64,000 nucleotides of DNA from Bacilli bacterium (GTDB lineage: Bacteria; Bacillota_I; Bacilli_A; RF39; UBA660): contig CAAGQJ010000026.1 of assembly GCA_900772095.1 (NCBI GenBank), positions 24,643-88,642 of the forward strand, given 5' to 3'. The stretch's first letter is position 1; each line of letters starts with the position of its first letter. Below are positions 52,409 through 59,459 of this stretch, one piece after another. The notes under the pieces are model-generated. The model ran no database searches, was not told the origin of the DNA, and was given only the letters and a program-made list of their open reading frames with translations. The translations under genes and the position numbers were made by a program.

Positions 52409-52596
52409 GTGCTAAATAAATCTAAAACATCCTGTGTTGAGTATTCTACCTTAGATGCAGGTAGTATAGGCTTCTTTATTACAGGAGAAATCGCCTTATA
52501 TTCTAACTGCATCTGAGATAGGATTGAGAATATATCAGTACTATCGCCAATACCATTGGTACTGGCATACTGCTTTACTTGTGCTAAAGTAATCAT
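52405..52596 (-). CDS. Hypothetical protein, 63 aa
   Basis: Helical N-terminus (MITLAQVKQYASTNGIGDST) and C-terminal YSTQDVLDLFST. It overlaps both neighbours by 4 bases. Unrecognised. Confidence 0.55.
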   Translation of the reverse strand: MITLAQVKQYASTNGIGDSTDIFSILSQMQLEYKAISPVIKKPILPASKVEYSTQDVLDLFST

Positions 52597-52760
52597 ATTA
52601 TTCTAAGAATATACTTAACCTGAGCGTCTGTAAGAGTAAGGAATTTATCCTTTAACTTCTTTATAGTATACTCAGGTTTGAACTTACTTCCCATATAGCA
52701 GTTTGCTTCATAAGTATCTGCAATAAGAGAGAGTAGATTGGTAAGTTGTCTTGAATCCAT
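52593..52760 (-). CDS. Small hypothetical protein, 55 aa
   Basis: ATG 52760, TGA 52593 within ATGA of the next gene. Helical (MDSRQLTNLLSLIADTYEAN; LTLTDAQVKYILRII). It lies 2 bases from the 208-aa gene. Confidence 0.6.
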   Translation of the reverse strand: MDSRQLTNLLSLIADTYEANCYMGSKFKPEYTIKKLKDKFLTLTDAQVKYILRII

Positions 52761-52762
52761 TA

Positions 52763-53389
52763 CTAGTTCTTGTAAACAGTATTAAGTATACTCTTGAAAT
52801 TGAGATTATTAATAACAGCCCTAGCATCATCTGAGTTTTTAAAGAAAACATCACCAGCACCTATAGAATTATTATAGTCCACATAGAATCTATCTTTATG
52901 GTAATCAAATTTAATACAATACTTATTCTCTTTAGAATTACTCCAGTTTGGTTTCCAATCACCATTATAGTACTTAGCAATATTCATTAATTGAGAAATA
53001 GCAGATACTCTATCTCTATAACATTTTAATACTGAGACATTAGTGAATTCTTTAAAATCAAAAGCTTCATATATAGTACCATAAGTAAGTTCTTTATTTT
53101 TAAACTTAATTATACCATTGACTAAATTACTCTTTTCTGTATCTATTTTCATTCCTTTAGGAATATCAATAGTCAGTTGATTATCTTTTATTTCCGTATT
53201 GTTTAAATCTACAAAAATAACAGATTGCTTATCTTTTCTATAAGCACATTTACCTCTTCTAGATTTTAGGGGTTCATCTAAACAAGTTGTCCCATTATTA
53301 AAAGTACAACCCTTACAAGTTTCAAGACTGGGAACTACTTTGTAAATTTTACCTTTATAAGTAAATATTTCACCTACTTTTCTTTCCAT
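52763..53389 (-). CDS. Cysteine-motif hypothetical protein, 208 aa
   Basis: The N-terminal part (YKGKIYKVVPSLETCKGCTF, then C and C) has a CxxC plus two more cysteines at about 36 and 48, a likely zinc or metal site, like that of Bacteroides phage proteins of unknown role. The C-terminal part (FTNVSVLKCYRDRVSAISQL; WKPNWSNSKENKYCIKF) is also typical of that group. Confidence 0.65.
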   Translation of the reverse strand: MERKVGEIFTYKGKIYKVVPSLETCKGCTFNNGTTCLDEPLKSRRGKCAYRKDKQSVIFVDLNNTEIKDNQLTIDIPKGMKIDTEKSNLVNGIIKFKNKELTYGTIYEAFDFKEFTNVSVLKCYRDRVSAISQLMNIAKYYNGDWKPNWSNSKENKYCIKFDYHKDRFYVDYNNSIGAGDVFFKNSDDARAVINNLNFKSILNTVYKN

Positions 53390-53408
53390 AATTCAGTTAT
53401 ATTTAATG

Positions 53409-53565
53409 AGGGAGATATACGAATTGAACGTATTTTGACTACTTGATGTACCGACTTATTACTAATAATTTACTATTAGTTAAAAGCTTTTACCTACAAT
53501 TATCTTGTGTTACCTTTTCATCTTATCACCTGTACTATATATTCATGACTATATAGGTGTCTCCC
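53409..53565 (-). ncRNA. Structured intergenic RNA with tRNA-like T-arm
   Basis: The 5' end (rc of 53559-53565) pairs with the 3' end (rc of 53410-53416) over six bp (GGGAGA/TCTCCC). Next to the 3' strand is a canonical T-arm: ATACG TTCAATT CGTAT (53417-53433). Inside are a CACCT/AGGTG plus CTATATA/TATATAG hairpin near the 5' end and a 7-bp ACTAATA/TATTAGT hairpin. The length of ~157 nt and the lack of an anticodon arm exclude an ordinary tRNA. Confidence 0.45.
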
Positions 53566-53574
53566 ATTATATTA

Positions 53575-53730
53575 TTAAGAGTAATATCTTTGACCATTCC
53601 AAAATAACTTTCTGGATGCTATAGACCAATCAGGTCTATTATTCATCATTCTGAATTGATTGGCCTGCTTGTAAGTATCAAATTCTCTGATGATATTGCT
53701 TGTACTATCTAATAAAAGTATTGGTTTCAT
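53575..53730 (-). CDS. Small hypothetical protein, 51 aa
   Basis: ATG 53730, TAA 53575. Reads MKPILLLDSTSNIIREFDTY, then SIASRKLFWNGQRYYS. It resembles the small phage proteins that begin with a helix-turn-helix-like repeat (FDTYKQANQF). The tRNA-like element follows its stop. Confidence 0.6.
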   Translation of the reverse strand: MKPILLLDSTSNIIREFDTYKQANQFRMMNNRPDWSIASRKLFWNGQRYYS

Positions 53731-53732
53731 TA

Positions 53733-54260
53733 TTAATTCTTACTTAAGTTAATTTTTAATTCTTCTAATTCCGTGAGAGCATCATTAAGAGCATTATGAG
53801 AATTATTATTTTCTATAGTTTTCCAATCTTTTATAATCTCTTTTGCAGTTCTAATGTCTCTTGGTTGCCAGAACTTCCAAGGGGTATCTATATTGAAATA
53901 TTCACATAAATCCTTAAGACAAAACAAATCCATAGAACCTTTAGTCCATACTATAGAATCTTCTGTATTATATCTTCTAAAGATATAGTTTAATTTTTCA
54001 ACTAAATCTTTATAACTATTAGCAATCTGTGTAGGAAACTCACTTACAGGAGTATTAGTTTGTTGTATCCACCAAAGTAAAGTTTCTCCTGTAAATGTTC
54101 TATCACAAGTATTCCAAACATTAGGGTCTATTTGTATTAGATATTGATCTAATGCATTGAAATTTTTATCAGTTGGGATAATACCGACCTGAGTAATAGC
54201 TGCATTATTTTTTCTACCTAATGTTTCTATATCTATAATAATATGTTTTGCTGTTTTCAT
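53733..54260 (-). CDS. DEDDh 3'-5' exonuclease (Rv2179c/RNase T-like)
   Basis: 175 residues. IIIDIETLG gives the first D-x-E (10 and 12), WTKGSMDLFCL the third acidic site, PWKFWQPRDIRTA the conserved RDIRT, and HNALNDA the H-x4-D catalytic pair. This matches the Rv2179c-like exoribonuclease branch. It may trim RNA or degrade DNA ends. It ends 3 bases before the next gene. Complete, all catalytic residues present. Confidence 0.87.
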   Translation of the reverse strand: MKTAKHIIIDIETLGRKNNAAITQVGIIPTDKNFNALDQYLIQIDPNVWNTCDRTFTGETLLWWIQQTNTPVSEFPTQIANSYKDLVEKLNYIFRRYNTEDSIVWTKGSMDLFCLKDLCEYFNIDTPWKFWQPRDIRTAKEIIKDWKTIENNNSHNALNDALTELEELKINLSKN

Positions 54261-54262
54261 AA

Positions 54263-54655
54263 TTATTTCTTTATTATTTTGTTAATAACTATAGGAGCAG
54301 TAGTATCAGTACCATAAGTATCTCTTTTAGGGATACTATAGTATCTAATATGATTTGTTCCTCTGTCAGAACTTACATAGACATGATTACATGAATCTAC
54401 TTTAAACTTACAGGTATTACCTGGATAATATATTGTATATTCTAAGTAATACACTTCTCTGTAAGATTTCTTGATATTTGTATAGCAAGATGTAGCAATT
54501 CCTAAGCAGAATAATGCTATTGTAGCCATTACCCCATTTCTTTTTATATTATTAAGCTTATTGCATTTCATATCTATACATATAGATATAAGAAGAACAA
54601 GAAATATGACTACGCTTAATACTAATACTATTTCATAAAAGCTACTATCATTCAT
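54263..54655 (-). CDS. Membrane protein, 130 aa
   Basis: Two membrane segments (EIVLVLSVVIFLVLLISICI at about 8-27; VMATIALFCLGIATSCY at about 42-58) and a periplasm-sized soluble C-terminus ending KIIKK. Unrecognised. Confidence 0.65.
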   Translation of the reverse strand: MNDSSFYEIVLVLSVVIFLVLLISICIDMKCNKLNNIKRNGVMATIALFCLGIATSCYTNIKKSYREVYYLEYTIYYPGNTCKFKVDSCNHVYVSSDRGTNHIRYYSIPKRDTYGTDTTAPIVINKIIKK

Positions 54656-54675
54656 TTTATTTCCATCTTATAATA

Positions 54676-54837
54676 TTAATAACTAATAGGTTTTGCAAGT
54701 TCTGCAATGCCTATTGTAATATATTGCTTGGATATTTCATTCAGATACTCTCTGGCTTCTTCTTTAGTGGCAAAACCTGCAAAGCATTTGAAGTTGAGAG
54801 TATCTAAATAAAGTACAAGGTAGTTGTAACTATTCAT
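54676..54837 (-). CDS. Small hypothetical protein, 53 aa
   Basis: ATG 54837, TAA 54676. Reads MNSYNYLVLYLDTLNFKCFA, then KEEAREYLNEISKQYI. Start and stop overlap with the 65-aa gene (TAATG). Unrecognised. Confidence 0.6.
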   Translation of the reverse strand: MNSYNYLVLYLDTLNFKCFAGFATKEEAREYLNEISKQYITIGIAELAKPISY

Positions 54838-55034
54838 TAGGCAACAAACCATTTAAATAGTTTAACCTGATGGTTAGCCTTGCCAAAGTTAGCAATAATC
54901 GCCACACCTTCACAACCAGCTAACTTAGCTGCATCTAAAACTTCCTTGTCTGTATAGTCCTCAGGAAGTTCTTCTTTCTCCCAGGTAGATTTATCCTGGA
55001 AGTTCTTTCTTGATTTGAAATACAATGCTGTCAT
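54837..55034 (-). CDS. Hypothetical protein, 65 aa
   Basis: Starts MTALYFKSRKNFQDKSTWEK; EVLDAAKLAGCEGVAII near the middle. It resembles small alpha/beta phage proteins; no function known. Confidence 0.6.
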   Translation of the reverse strand: MTALYFKSRKNFQDKSTWEKEELPEDYTDKEVLDAAKLAGCEGVAIIANFGKANHQVKLFKWFVA

Positions 55035-55058
55035 ATTTAAAGGGTATTTGTTGTTATA

Positions 55059-55535
55059 CTACTGCATACCAAGATTAACAATAGTCCATTCAATCAGAGT
55101 ATTGTTTACTTTGATAAAAGGTACTCCCAATACTAGAGTGTCTATATCTGATGCTTCTATAGGATCATTCTCTTTATTGTATGCTGTTATAATAGCATCT
55201 AACAGTTGTTTTGATAATTGTACTTTCATTAGTTCAATATTTCTATAATCAATATTATCAATAGAATATATAATAGTCTTTTGTCTCTTCTCAGAAGAGT
55301 AATAATCTAATGAAGATATTGTATAATCGTCATATCCATACCCTTTAGGAGTAATAATATTCATAATTGTTTGAATATCTTCTTCTGTAAGGACTCCTTT
55401 AAAGGTAAAATCAAGTTCTCCGTTACTATTTATATAGATTTTCTCCAAAGAATAATTCTTAAATAATTTTAAAGCAATTTTCCTTAAGAAAGGATACTGG
55501 ATGTCTTGAATTTCTTGAATGTTATGAAATATCAT
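55059..55535 (-). CDS. Hypothetical protein, 158 aa
   Basis: Mixed alpha/beta protein (KIYINSNGELDFTFKGVLTE; DTLVLGVPFIKVNNTLIEW). No recognised motif. It is part of the long minus-strand accessory string. Confidence 0.6.
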   Translation of the reverse strand: MIFHNIQEIQDIQYPFLRKIALKLFKNYSLEKIYINSNGELDFTFKGVLTEEDIQTIMNIITPKGYGYDDYTISSLDYYSSEKRQKTIIYSIDNIDYRNIELMKVQLSKQLLDAIITAYNKENDPIEASDIDTLVLGVPFIKVNNTLIEWTIVNLGMQ

Positions 55536-55557
55536 AATTTATATTATTTTATAGTTA

Positions 55558-55851
55558 TTACCAAGCTTCTGTATAAAGAGGATTGATAGTTATATAATTA
55601 AAATAGTCACAACTCCAACCTCTATTATTACGTCTCATTGATGCTTCTGCTATATGATTCTCTTCATCAATTTCTTTATGTACTAATTGGGCAAAGAAGG
55701 TATCATTATCCATTTCCGTAGTAGCCTCTTTGAACTTATTTATGCACACTTCCCATGTATTTACATAGGTATAGGGTTTAATAGAGTTAGTATTTGCTAT
55801 TGTAAGGATATATAGCTTTTCTCCTTTAGTGTTTTTTATCTGACTATACAT
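55558..55851 (-). CDS. Hypothetical protein, 97 aa
   Basis: Starts MYSQIKNTKGEKLYILTIAN and ends DYFNYITINPLYTEAW. Soluble; the tryptophan-rich end is unusual. Unrecognised. Confidence 0.6.
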   Translation of the reverse strand: MYSQIKNTKGEKLYILTIANTNSIKPYTYVNTWEVCINKFKEATTEMDNDTFFAQLVHKEIDEENHIAEASMRRNNRGWSCDYFNYITINPLYTEAW

Positions 55852-55881
55852 AATTATACTATTTAAAGAGTTATTTACTTA

Positions 55882-56106
55882 CTAATCATAATAATCCATT
55901 GGATCCATATCTCCAATATGTTCATCATAAAAGTCTTCTCTTTCTGCATTTCTTAAAAGCATTTTAAGAGTATTAGCTAAATGATTATTATCCATATCTT
56001 TGATAGGAATTTGTCTACCATCTTTAGTTGTCCAATAGATTGAGCCAGAGTTGCGCTGTCTAAGCCACAACTCCAGCTCTAAGTCTTGTATAGTTGCCTT
56101 TCTCAT
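55882..56106 (-). CDS. Hypothetical protein, 74 aa
   Basis: LELELWLRQRNSGSIYWTTK and MDNNHLANTLKMLLRNAERE recall small phage proteins with a KDG-like beta turn. ATGA overlap with the upstream gene. The function is unknown. Confidence 0.6.
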   Translation of the reverse strand: MRKATIQDLELELWLRQRNSGSIYWTTKDGRQIPIKDMDNNHLANTLKMLLRNAEREDFYDEHIGDMDPMDYYD

Positions 56107-56459
56107 GCTATTTGTATTTCTACTTTATCAAAAGGACACTTAGCAAACAATACTCTTTCTAATGCTTCAAGACATACACAGGCTATAGAATTTTCTCTTC
56201 TAACACCTTTAAAAGTAGCTCCTCCATTTGCCTTAAAACATAGAATCTCATGTTCCTTAGGAAAACAAGATAACAAAGAAGTCATAGCAGCATCAGTAAG
56301 CCAATATTCTTGGTAGTATCTACCTTTATGAGTCTTGGACATAACAATGCTACTATGCTTCTGTTTAAGCAACTTGTCTGTAGCTGTTGGCTCATTCTTA
56401 GCCATAAATCCAAGACTATAGTTTGGATATGTATCAAAAAATTCTTTTACCTGTATCAT
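56103..56459 (-). CDS. Hypothetical protein, 118 aa
   Basis: First gene of the long minus-strand accessory string. FFDTYPNYSLGFMAKNEPTA, then KTHKGRYYQEYWLTDAAM. Soluble. No recognised domain. The leader (56460-56608) has no clean promoter match. Confidence 0.6.
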   Translation of the reverse strand: MIQVKEFFDTYPNYSLGFMAKNEPTATDKLLKQKHSSIVMSKTHKGRYYQEYWLTDAAMTSLLSCFPKEHEILCFKANGGATFKGVRRENSIACVCLEALERVLFAKCPFDKVEIQIA

Positions 56460-56608
56460 TGTGATAATGTTTTTGTAATATTTAAAGGGATTTGAATTAA
56501 AATTTGTAATCTAATGCTAAACTCTAAGTCAAAAAAGATAGCTAGTTGAGCTTAAAGAGTAGTAGAGTAGAGGTGTAAGGAGCAGTAAAATGAGAGATAG
56601 AATAAAGA

Positions 56609-56684
56609 AAGTGTGCAGAATTGTGGATTTTTCCAAGTTCAAAGGGAGTTTGAAGGAGAAATATTCCACAATTCTTACACACTT
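56609..56684. repeat. Large inverted repeat in the 56460-56743 intergenic region
   Basis: AAGTGTG and an 11-bp block (56617-56627) pair with 56665-56675 and CACACTT (56678-56684), 18 bp in all with one internal loop, and an inner TTCAAA/TTTGAA hairpin. It lies 60 bases beyond the stop of the 107-aa gene and before the 56459 gene. It could end transcription or act as a binding site. Confidence 0.7.
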
Positions 56685-56743
56685 AACTATCTAACTAACA
56701 ACAACTTACAAGTTTATTGTACAACTATTTTTTTACTGTGCAA

Positions 56744-57067
56744 TTAGATACCCAAATCAACATCTTCCCAAGAGTTAGCACCCTGCTTACACAAGCTATA
56801 ATGTCCACTCTCAAGCTCTACTACCTGAAGTTCATCTTTCTGAGCAGCAATCTGCTGAGGAGTAAGAGGACCAAGCTTTGAAGAGAATGCTACAAAGCAT
56901 CTACTGCTAGCATCATTAGGGTCTGTGAAAATACAGCTCTTGAAGACTTCGCCAGTTTCATTATTGGCAAACTCACCTACCTGCATTTTGCCCTTCATTC
57001 TAGCAAATGCCAACAAACTCCATGAATTTCTAATACCCTGCATTACTGGACCATTATTAGTAGCCAT
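56744..57067 (-). CDS. Conserved phage protein, paralogue of 59959-60267, 107 aa
   Basis: Reads GIRNSWSLLAFARMKGKMQV, SCIFTDPNDASSRCFVAFSS, LGPLTPQQIAAQKDELQV, and SLCKQGANSWEDVDLGI. The 102-aa protein at 59959 matches at most positions. The family is widespread in Bacteroides phages and lacks a known role; the small compact fold suggests a DNA- or protein-binding factor. It has a long upstream region with several hairpins, so it is probably individually regulated and well expressed. Confidence 0.82.
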   Translation of the reverse strand: MATNNGPVMQGIRNSWSLLAFARMKGKMQVGEFANNETGEVFKSCIFTDPNDASSRCFVAFSSKLGPLTPQQIAAQKDELQVVELESGHYSLCKQGANSWEDVDLGI

Positions 57068-57402
57068 AATATTATCTCCATCTCAGGAGCACTGTTGTTT
57101 GTAGAGAACAACTAACTGACTGCAATATACTATTAATTCCTCTAGGACAGTCAACCCTATTAGAATCTATAAAACTCTATGAAGGATAAAGTATTCTTTA
57201 TCCCTCCAAGATATAGGGGTGGTGATGTGTCCCTTGAATACTTATAAAGTTCTATAGTTTATTAATTTTACAATACTTATATTACTTATTATATTATAAT
57301 ATATTATATAATAGGTACGCGCGAGGGATTTCTATTTTGTTTACAAAGACTAGCTGTGATGTGTTGTTTTAACTTTAATTATCTAAGTATTTTCATTAGG
57401 TA
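57068..57402. other. Intergenic region between divergent units, possible origin
   Basis: No gene. It holds, from left to right: a GTTGTT/AACAAC hairpin and TTGACT-N16-TAGTAT upstream of the 57067 gene (sigma70-like by eye), an 8-bp perfect hairpin GGATAAAG/CTTTATCC at 57184-57203, a 51-nt block repeated at 59280 (57207-57257), a ~45-bp near-pure AT tract with partial palindromes (57266-57313), and then GTACGCGCGAGGG, strikingly GC-rich for this genome. Confidence 0.5.
57207..57257. repeat. Conserved 51-nt upstream block, copy 1
   Basis: Matches 59280-59330 at 37 of 51 positions without gaps, including CTTGAAT and TGTGTC. On the minus strand it lies upstream of the 57067 gene, and the second copy lies upstream of the 59246 gene. 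A shared promoter or operator is likely. Confidence 0.6.
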
Positions 57403-57434
57403 TTTGGTAAGTAGGAATCTTTTTTGTATCTTTG
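57403..57434 (+). promoter_or_regulatory. Bacteroidetes-type promoter of the structured RNA
   Basis: TTTG (57403-57406), exactly 20 bases, TATCTTTG (57427-57434): a perfect consensus. Start expected near 57439-57442, at the GG that opens the first hairpin. Confidence 0.88.
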
Positions 57435-57438
57435 TATT

Positions 57439-57732
57439 GGCTATTGGTAGTAGCAGTACCAATATTCAGCCTATTAAGGTCTAGTAGATTTATATAGAGG
57501 TTTAGACATCGGGTTGTAGTCTATAAATAATAGATGAGATGTCCCCGGTAAGCCAAAAATGCTTAGACTATAAGCCTAGTGTCCACCGAGCTGCTATGGG
57601 AAAGAGGTTGAGGGTAAACGGACTTTAGGGAGACATAAAGCTCTCTGGTATGACAGAAGTTCAAAGGAGAGTGAATATTGACCGCCTAGGTGAAGTTTCT
57701 AAGTGATAACTTCAAAGCATTATATTTTTTTT
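57439..57732 (+). ncRNA. Candidate ~290-nt structured non-coding RNA
   Basis: No reading frame is kept through this stretch, which is richer in GC than its surroundings. Stems visible: 57439-57442/57468-57471 with 57443-57449/57457-57463 (7 bp) in front; 57514-57523/57564-57573 (10 bp, one G-U) extended by GG/CC; GACATC/GATGTC (57505-57510/57538-57543), which would cross it as a pseudoknot; 57641-57646/57666-57671; and 57691-57697/57708-57714, followed by TTTTTTTT at 57725-57732. A perfect promoter stands in front. I could not match it to RNase P, tmRNA, 6S or a group I core. It could also be a leader of the 57820 gene. Confidence 0.65.
57691..57732 (+). terminator. Possible terminator of the structured RNA
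   Basis: A 7-bp TGAAGTT/AACTTCA stem with a 10-nt loop, then 10 bases and a run of eight T. The gap between stem and T-run is long, so termination may be partial and the 57820 gene may be read through. Confidence 0.5.
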
Positions 57733-57819
57733 GTTTTGTGGTGTCCGCTAGGGAATAATTGTATCCTTTTCAAAATAAAATCTTAAAATATTTTAATTTT
57801 TAATTTAAAATTAAGTTCT

Positions 57820-58221
57820 ATGATAGAAACAGAATCCTACAAACAAAACGCAAGAGTTGTCCGTCAAGAAGGTAAAAAAGTAGCTTGGATATTATCAAGC
57901 AGACCTTCTAATAATGAGCTTTTACTAAAGAGTATTTTAGATGATAAACATATAAAGTACAAGTTCCAAAGACCTTTTTACAAAAGTATTAATGGTATTA
58001 AAGGGACTGCTGTAAGTTACTATATTGCACAATTCTGGTTGTCAAGAAAGAAGTTATTCATTGAGATAAATCCTTGTAATGAGCATAGAAATCCCATACA
58101 TACAGACTTTAGAGTTTATAATGCATTGGATGTTTTTCCTAAAGCTCAATGTATCAAGTTGACCAAAGAAGATTTAAATACTCCAGAGTTTATCAATGAT
58201 TTCATTAAATTAATTAAATAA
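57820..58221 (+). CDS. Vsr/DUF559-like PD-(D/E)XK-fold protein with altered active site
   Basis: 133 residues. NNELLLKSILDDKHIKYKFQ matches the N-terminal helix and strand of Vsr/DUF559 nucleases, and YYIAQFWLSRKKLFIEINP the core beta hairpin. There the expected Asp (x-DF) is Gln and the second acidic residue of E-x-D is Asn; only the Glu of FIEIN remains. It is likely inactive or repurposed, perhaps a derivative of Vsr-like (EDxHD) homing nucleases. It follows the structured RNA by 88 bases and is followed by a 75-aa gene, 8 bases away. Confidence 0.6.
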   Translation: MIETESYKQNARVVRQEGKKVAWILSSRPSNNELLLKSILDDKHIKYKFQRPFYKSINGIKGTAVSYYIAQFWLSRKKLFIEINPCNEHRNPIHTDFRVYNALDVFPKAQCIKLTKEDLNTPEFINDFIKLIK

Positions 58222-58228
58222 TATAATT

Positions 58229-58456
58229 ATGAAGAAAGATGTAAATGTAAACTCATCTATAAGTGTTGATGAAAATCAAATGATAGATCTTAAGATAGAA
58301 ATTAATCATTTGCCTGAGAAATGGATAACAGAGTATTTCACAACTTCTGAATCTATCCTTCACAAACATATATCTAAAATTCTTCTTAGTTGTATGAAGA
58401 GTATTGGTGCATCAAAAGTTATTAATGATGAAGATATAGTGATTAAAGAAAAATAG
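58229..58456 (+). CDS. Hypothetical protein, 75 aa
   Basis: Soluble acidic protein (MKKDVNVNSSISVDENQMID; LHKHISKILLSCMKSIGASK). Second gene of the short plus-strand unit after the structured RNA. A strong terminator overlaps its end. Unrecognised. Confidence 0.6.
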   Translation: MKKDVNVNSSISVDENQMIDLKIEINHLPEKWITEYFTTSESILHKHISKILLSCMKSIGASKVINDEDIVIKEK

Positions 58457-58485
58457 CTAGCCTGTAAAGACTAGCTATTTCTTTT
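58451..58485. terminator. Bidirectional intrinsic terminator
   Basis: Perfect 10-bp stem 58451-58460/58471-58480 with a 10-nt loop; CTTTTT follows on plus and TTTTTC on minus. It serves the plus gene ending at 58456 and the minus gene whose TAG lies inside the stem (58475). Confidence 0.88.
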
Positions 58486-58675
58486 TATTCCACCATATAA
58501 CTCCTACCCAAAATGCTATACTTAGTACCCAGCCAACCCAAGCATTATTTTGTAAACAATGTACTGCTGCTCCTAACATATTTCCAAGTAAGACTAGCAA
58601 AGCAGAACCAACTAAAAGAAAGAATAGTACTTTCAGTACTATCCATACTATTCTCCCAGAATCTCTTTCTTTCAT
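58475..58675 (-). CDS. Small membrane protein, 66 aa
   Basis: Two membrane segments: IVWIVLKVLFFLLVGSALLV and WVGWVLSIAFWVGVIWW, with a basic end NKKK. Its stop codon lies inside the shared terminator stem. Unknown role. Confidence 0.65.
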   Translation of the reverse strand: MKERDSGRIVWIVLKVLFFLLVGSALLVLLGNMLGAAVHCLQNNAWVGWVLSIAFWVGVIWWNKKK

Positions 58676-58678
58676 AAT

Positions 58679-58870
58679 CTATGCCTTTAAGAATTTATAC
58701 CAAGTAGAATATCCACTATACTTAATAAACTCCTTAAAGGTAATATTATTGTAGCACCAAGCAATTAAAAAGGCATTGACTAGCCCAAGGATAAACCAGG
58801 AGATAGAAACCTCTGCACAAAGCAGTAATACTGTGAGTGCTGTTGTAATATAAAATATAATAGCTTTCAT
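58679..58870 (-). CDS. Small membrane protein, 63 aa
   Basis: Two hydrophobic segments (AIIFYITTALTVLLLCAEVS; WFILGLVNAFLIAWCY) then KEFIKYSGYSTWYKFLKA. It lies 3 bases from the 66-aa membrane gene; the pair may work together. Confidence 0.65.
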   Translation of the reverse strand: MKAIIFYITTALTVLLLCAEVSISWFILGLVNAFLIAWCYNNITFKEFIKYSGYSTWYKFLKA

Positions 58871-58872
58871 AT

Positions 58873-58989
58873 CTAATAATTAATAGTCCAACCTGTATTT
58901 CCAAATATAGTCTTGTAATTCAAGGCTGCAAGGTAAGTTGGAAACTTCCTTACCAAGCAGCCATAAGAATCATACACCTCATACCTCAT
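58873..58989 (-). CDS. Very small hypothetical protein, 38 aa
   Basis: ATG 58989, TAG 58873. Reads MRYEVYDSYGCLVRKFPTYL, then AALNYKTIFGN. It overlaps the 86-aa gene's stop by 4 bases. Small, but the start-stop junction supports it. Confidence 0.55.
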   Translation of the reverse strand: MRYEVYDSYGCLVRKFPTYLAALNYKTIFGNTGWTINY

Positions 58990-59246
58990 AAGCCAAGCTC
59001 CTTACAATAGGTATTGTATTCCTCAATACTAACTCTCATGTTCTTACCAAAGACTCTTATTGTCTTGAACTTAGGAGTTACAACATCTCCTTTGAGTATT
59101 GGAACATCAATGGCAATCTCACCATTGACAGTCATACTTTTGAAGTGTGAATGCTTCTCTTCAAGCATACTGAGATGGATTCTTTTACTAGTTGAATAGT
59201 TCTCACTTGAGCATACAGCTGCTCTATTTATTCTTTTTCTTTCCAT
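58986..59246 (-). CDS. Hypothetical protein, 86 aa
   Basis: Basic N-terminus (MERKRINRAAVCSSENYSTS), beta-rich middle (EIAIDVPILKGDVVTPKFKT), and VSIEEYNTYCKELGL at the end. Unrecognised. It follows a 51-nt upstream block also found near 57207. Confidence 0.6.
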   Translation of the reverse strand: MERKRINRAAVCSSENYSTSKRIHLSMLEEKHSHFKSMTVNGEIAIDVPILKGDVVTPKFKTIRVFGKNMRVSIEEYNTYCKELGL

Positions 59247-59279
59247 TTGTTAATCTTTTAAGTTACTACCTAATACTAT

Positions 59280-59330
59280 CAAGTTATAGGAATGGTATTG
59301 TGTCTCTTGAATGCTTGCTAAGTTTTAAGA
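59280..59330. repeat. Conserved 51-nt upstream block, copy 2
   Basis: Second copy of the 57207-57257 block, 37 of 51 identical. It lies 34 bases upstream of the 59246 start on the minus strand. The closest -7-like match reads TATAACTTG here and TATATCTTG in copy 1. Confidence 0.6.
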
Positions 59331-59343
59331 TTCAAAAGACTAA

Positions 59344-59419
59344 TGGTATTGTAAGGCTTGCAAAGTCTAGCTTTATAAGACTAGAAAGACTAGCAAAATG
59401 TACACTTTGTAAACCTTAC
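59344..59419 (-). other. Structured leader between 59246 and 59460
   Basis: GTAAGG...CCTTAC at the edges with an inner GCAAAG/CTTTGT pairing and a TCTAG/CTAGA hairpin make a ~75-nt folded stretch without a reading frame. It lies between the terminator at 59425 and the 59280 block. It is probably a leader or an upstream regulatory RNA. Confidence 0.4.
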
Positions 59420-59424
59420 CAAGT

Positions 59425-59459
59425 GCAAAAAGAAAGGAAAGTGTGTTTCCACACTCTCC
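59425..59459 (-). terminator. Intrinsic terminator with GAAA loop
   Basis: Minus strand: 10-bp stem (arms 59450-59459/59436-59445, one G-U), GNRA loop GAAA, then TTTCTTTTTGC. It ends the 76-aa gene at 59460. Confidence 0.85.

Noticed and set aside
53409..53565. An ordinary tRNA gene
   Set aside because: It is 157 nt long and no D- and anticodon arms of normal geometry can be drawn, although the T-arm is canonical.
57439..57732. RNase P RNA, tmRNA, 6S RNA or group I intron as identity of the structured RNA
   Set aside because: The conserved RNase P blocks are missing, no tRNA-like ends or tag frame are present, the ends do not pair as in 6S, and I find no P7/P3 group I core. The identity is left open.
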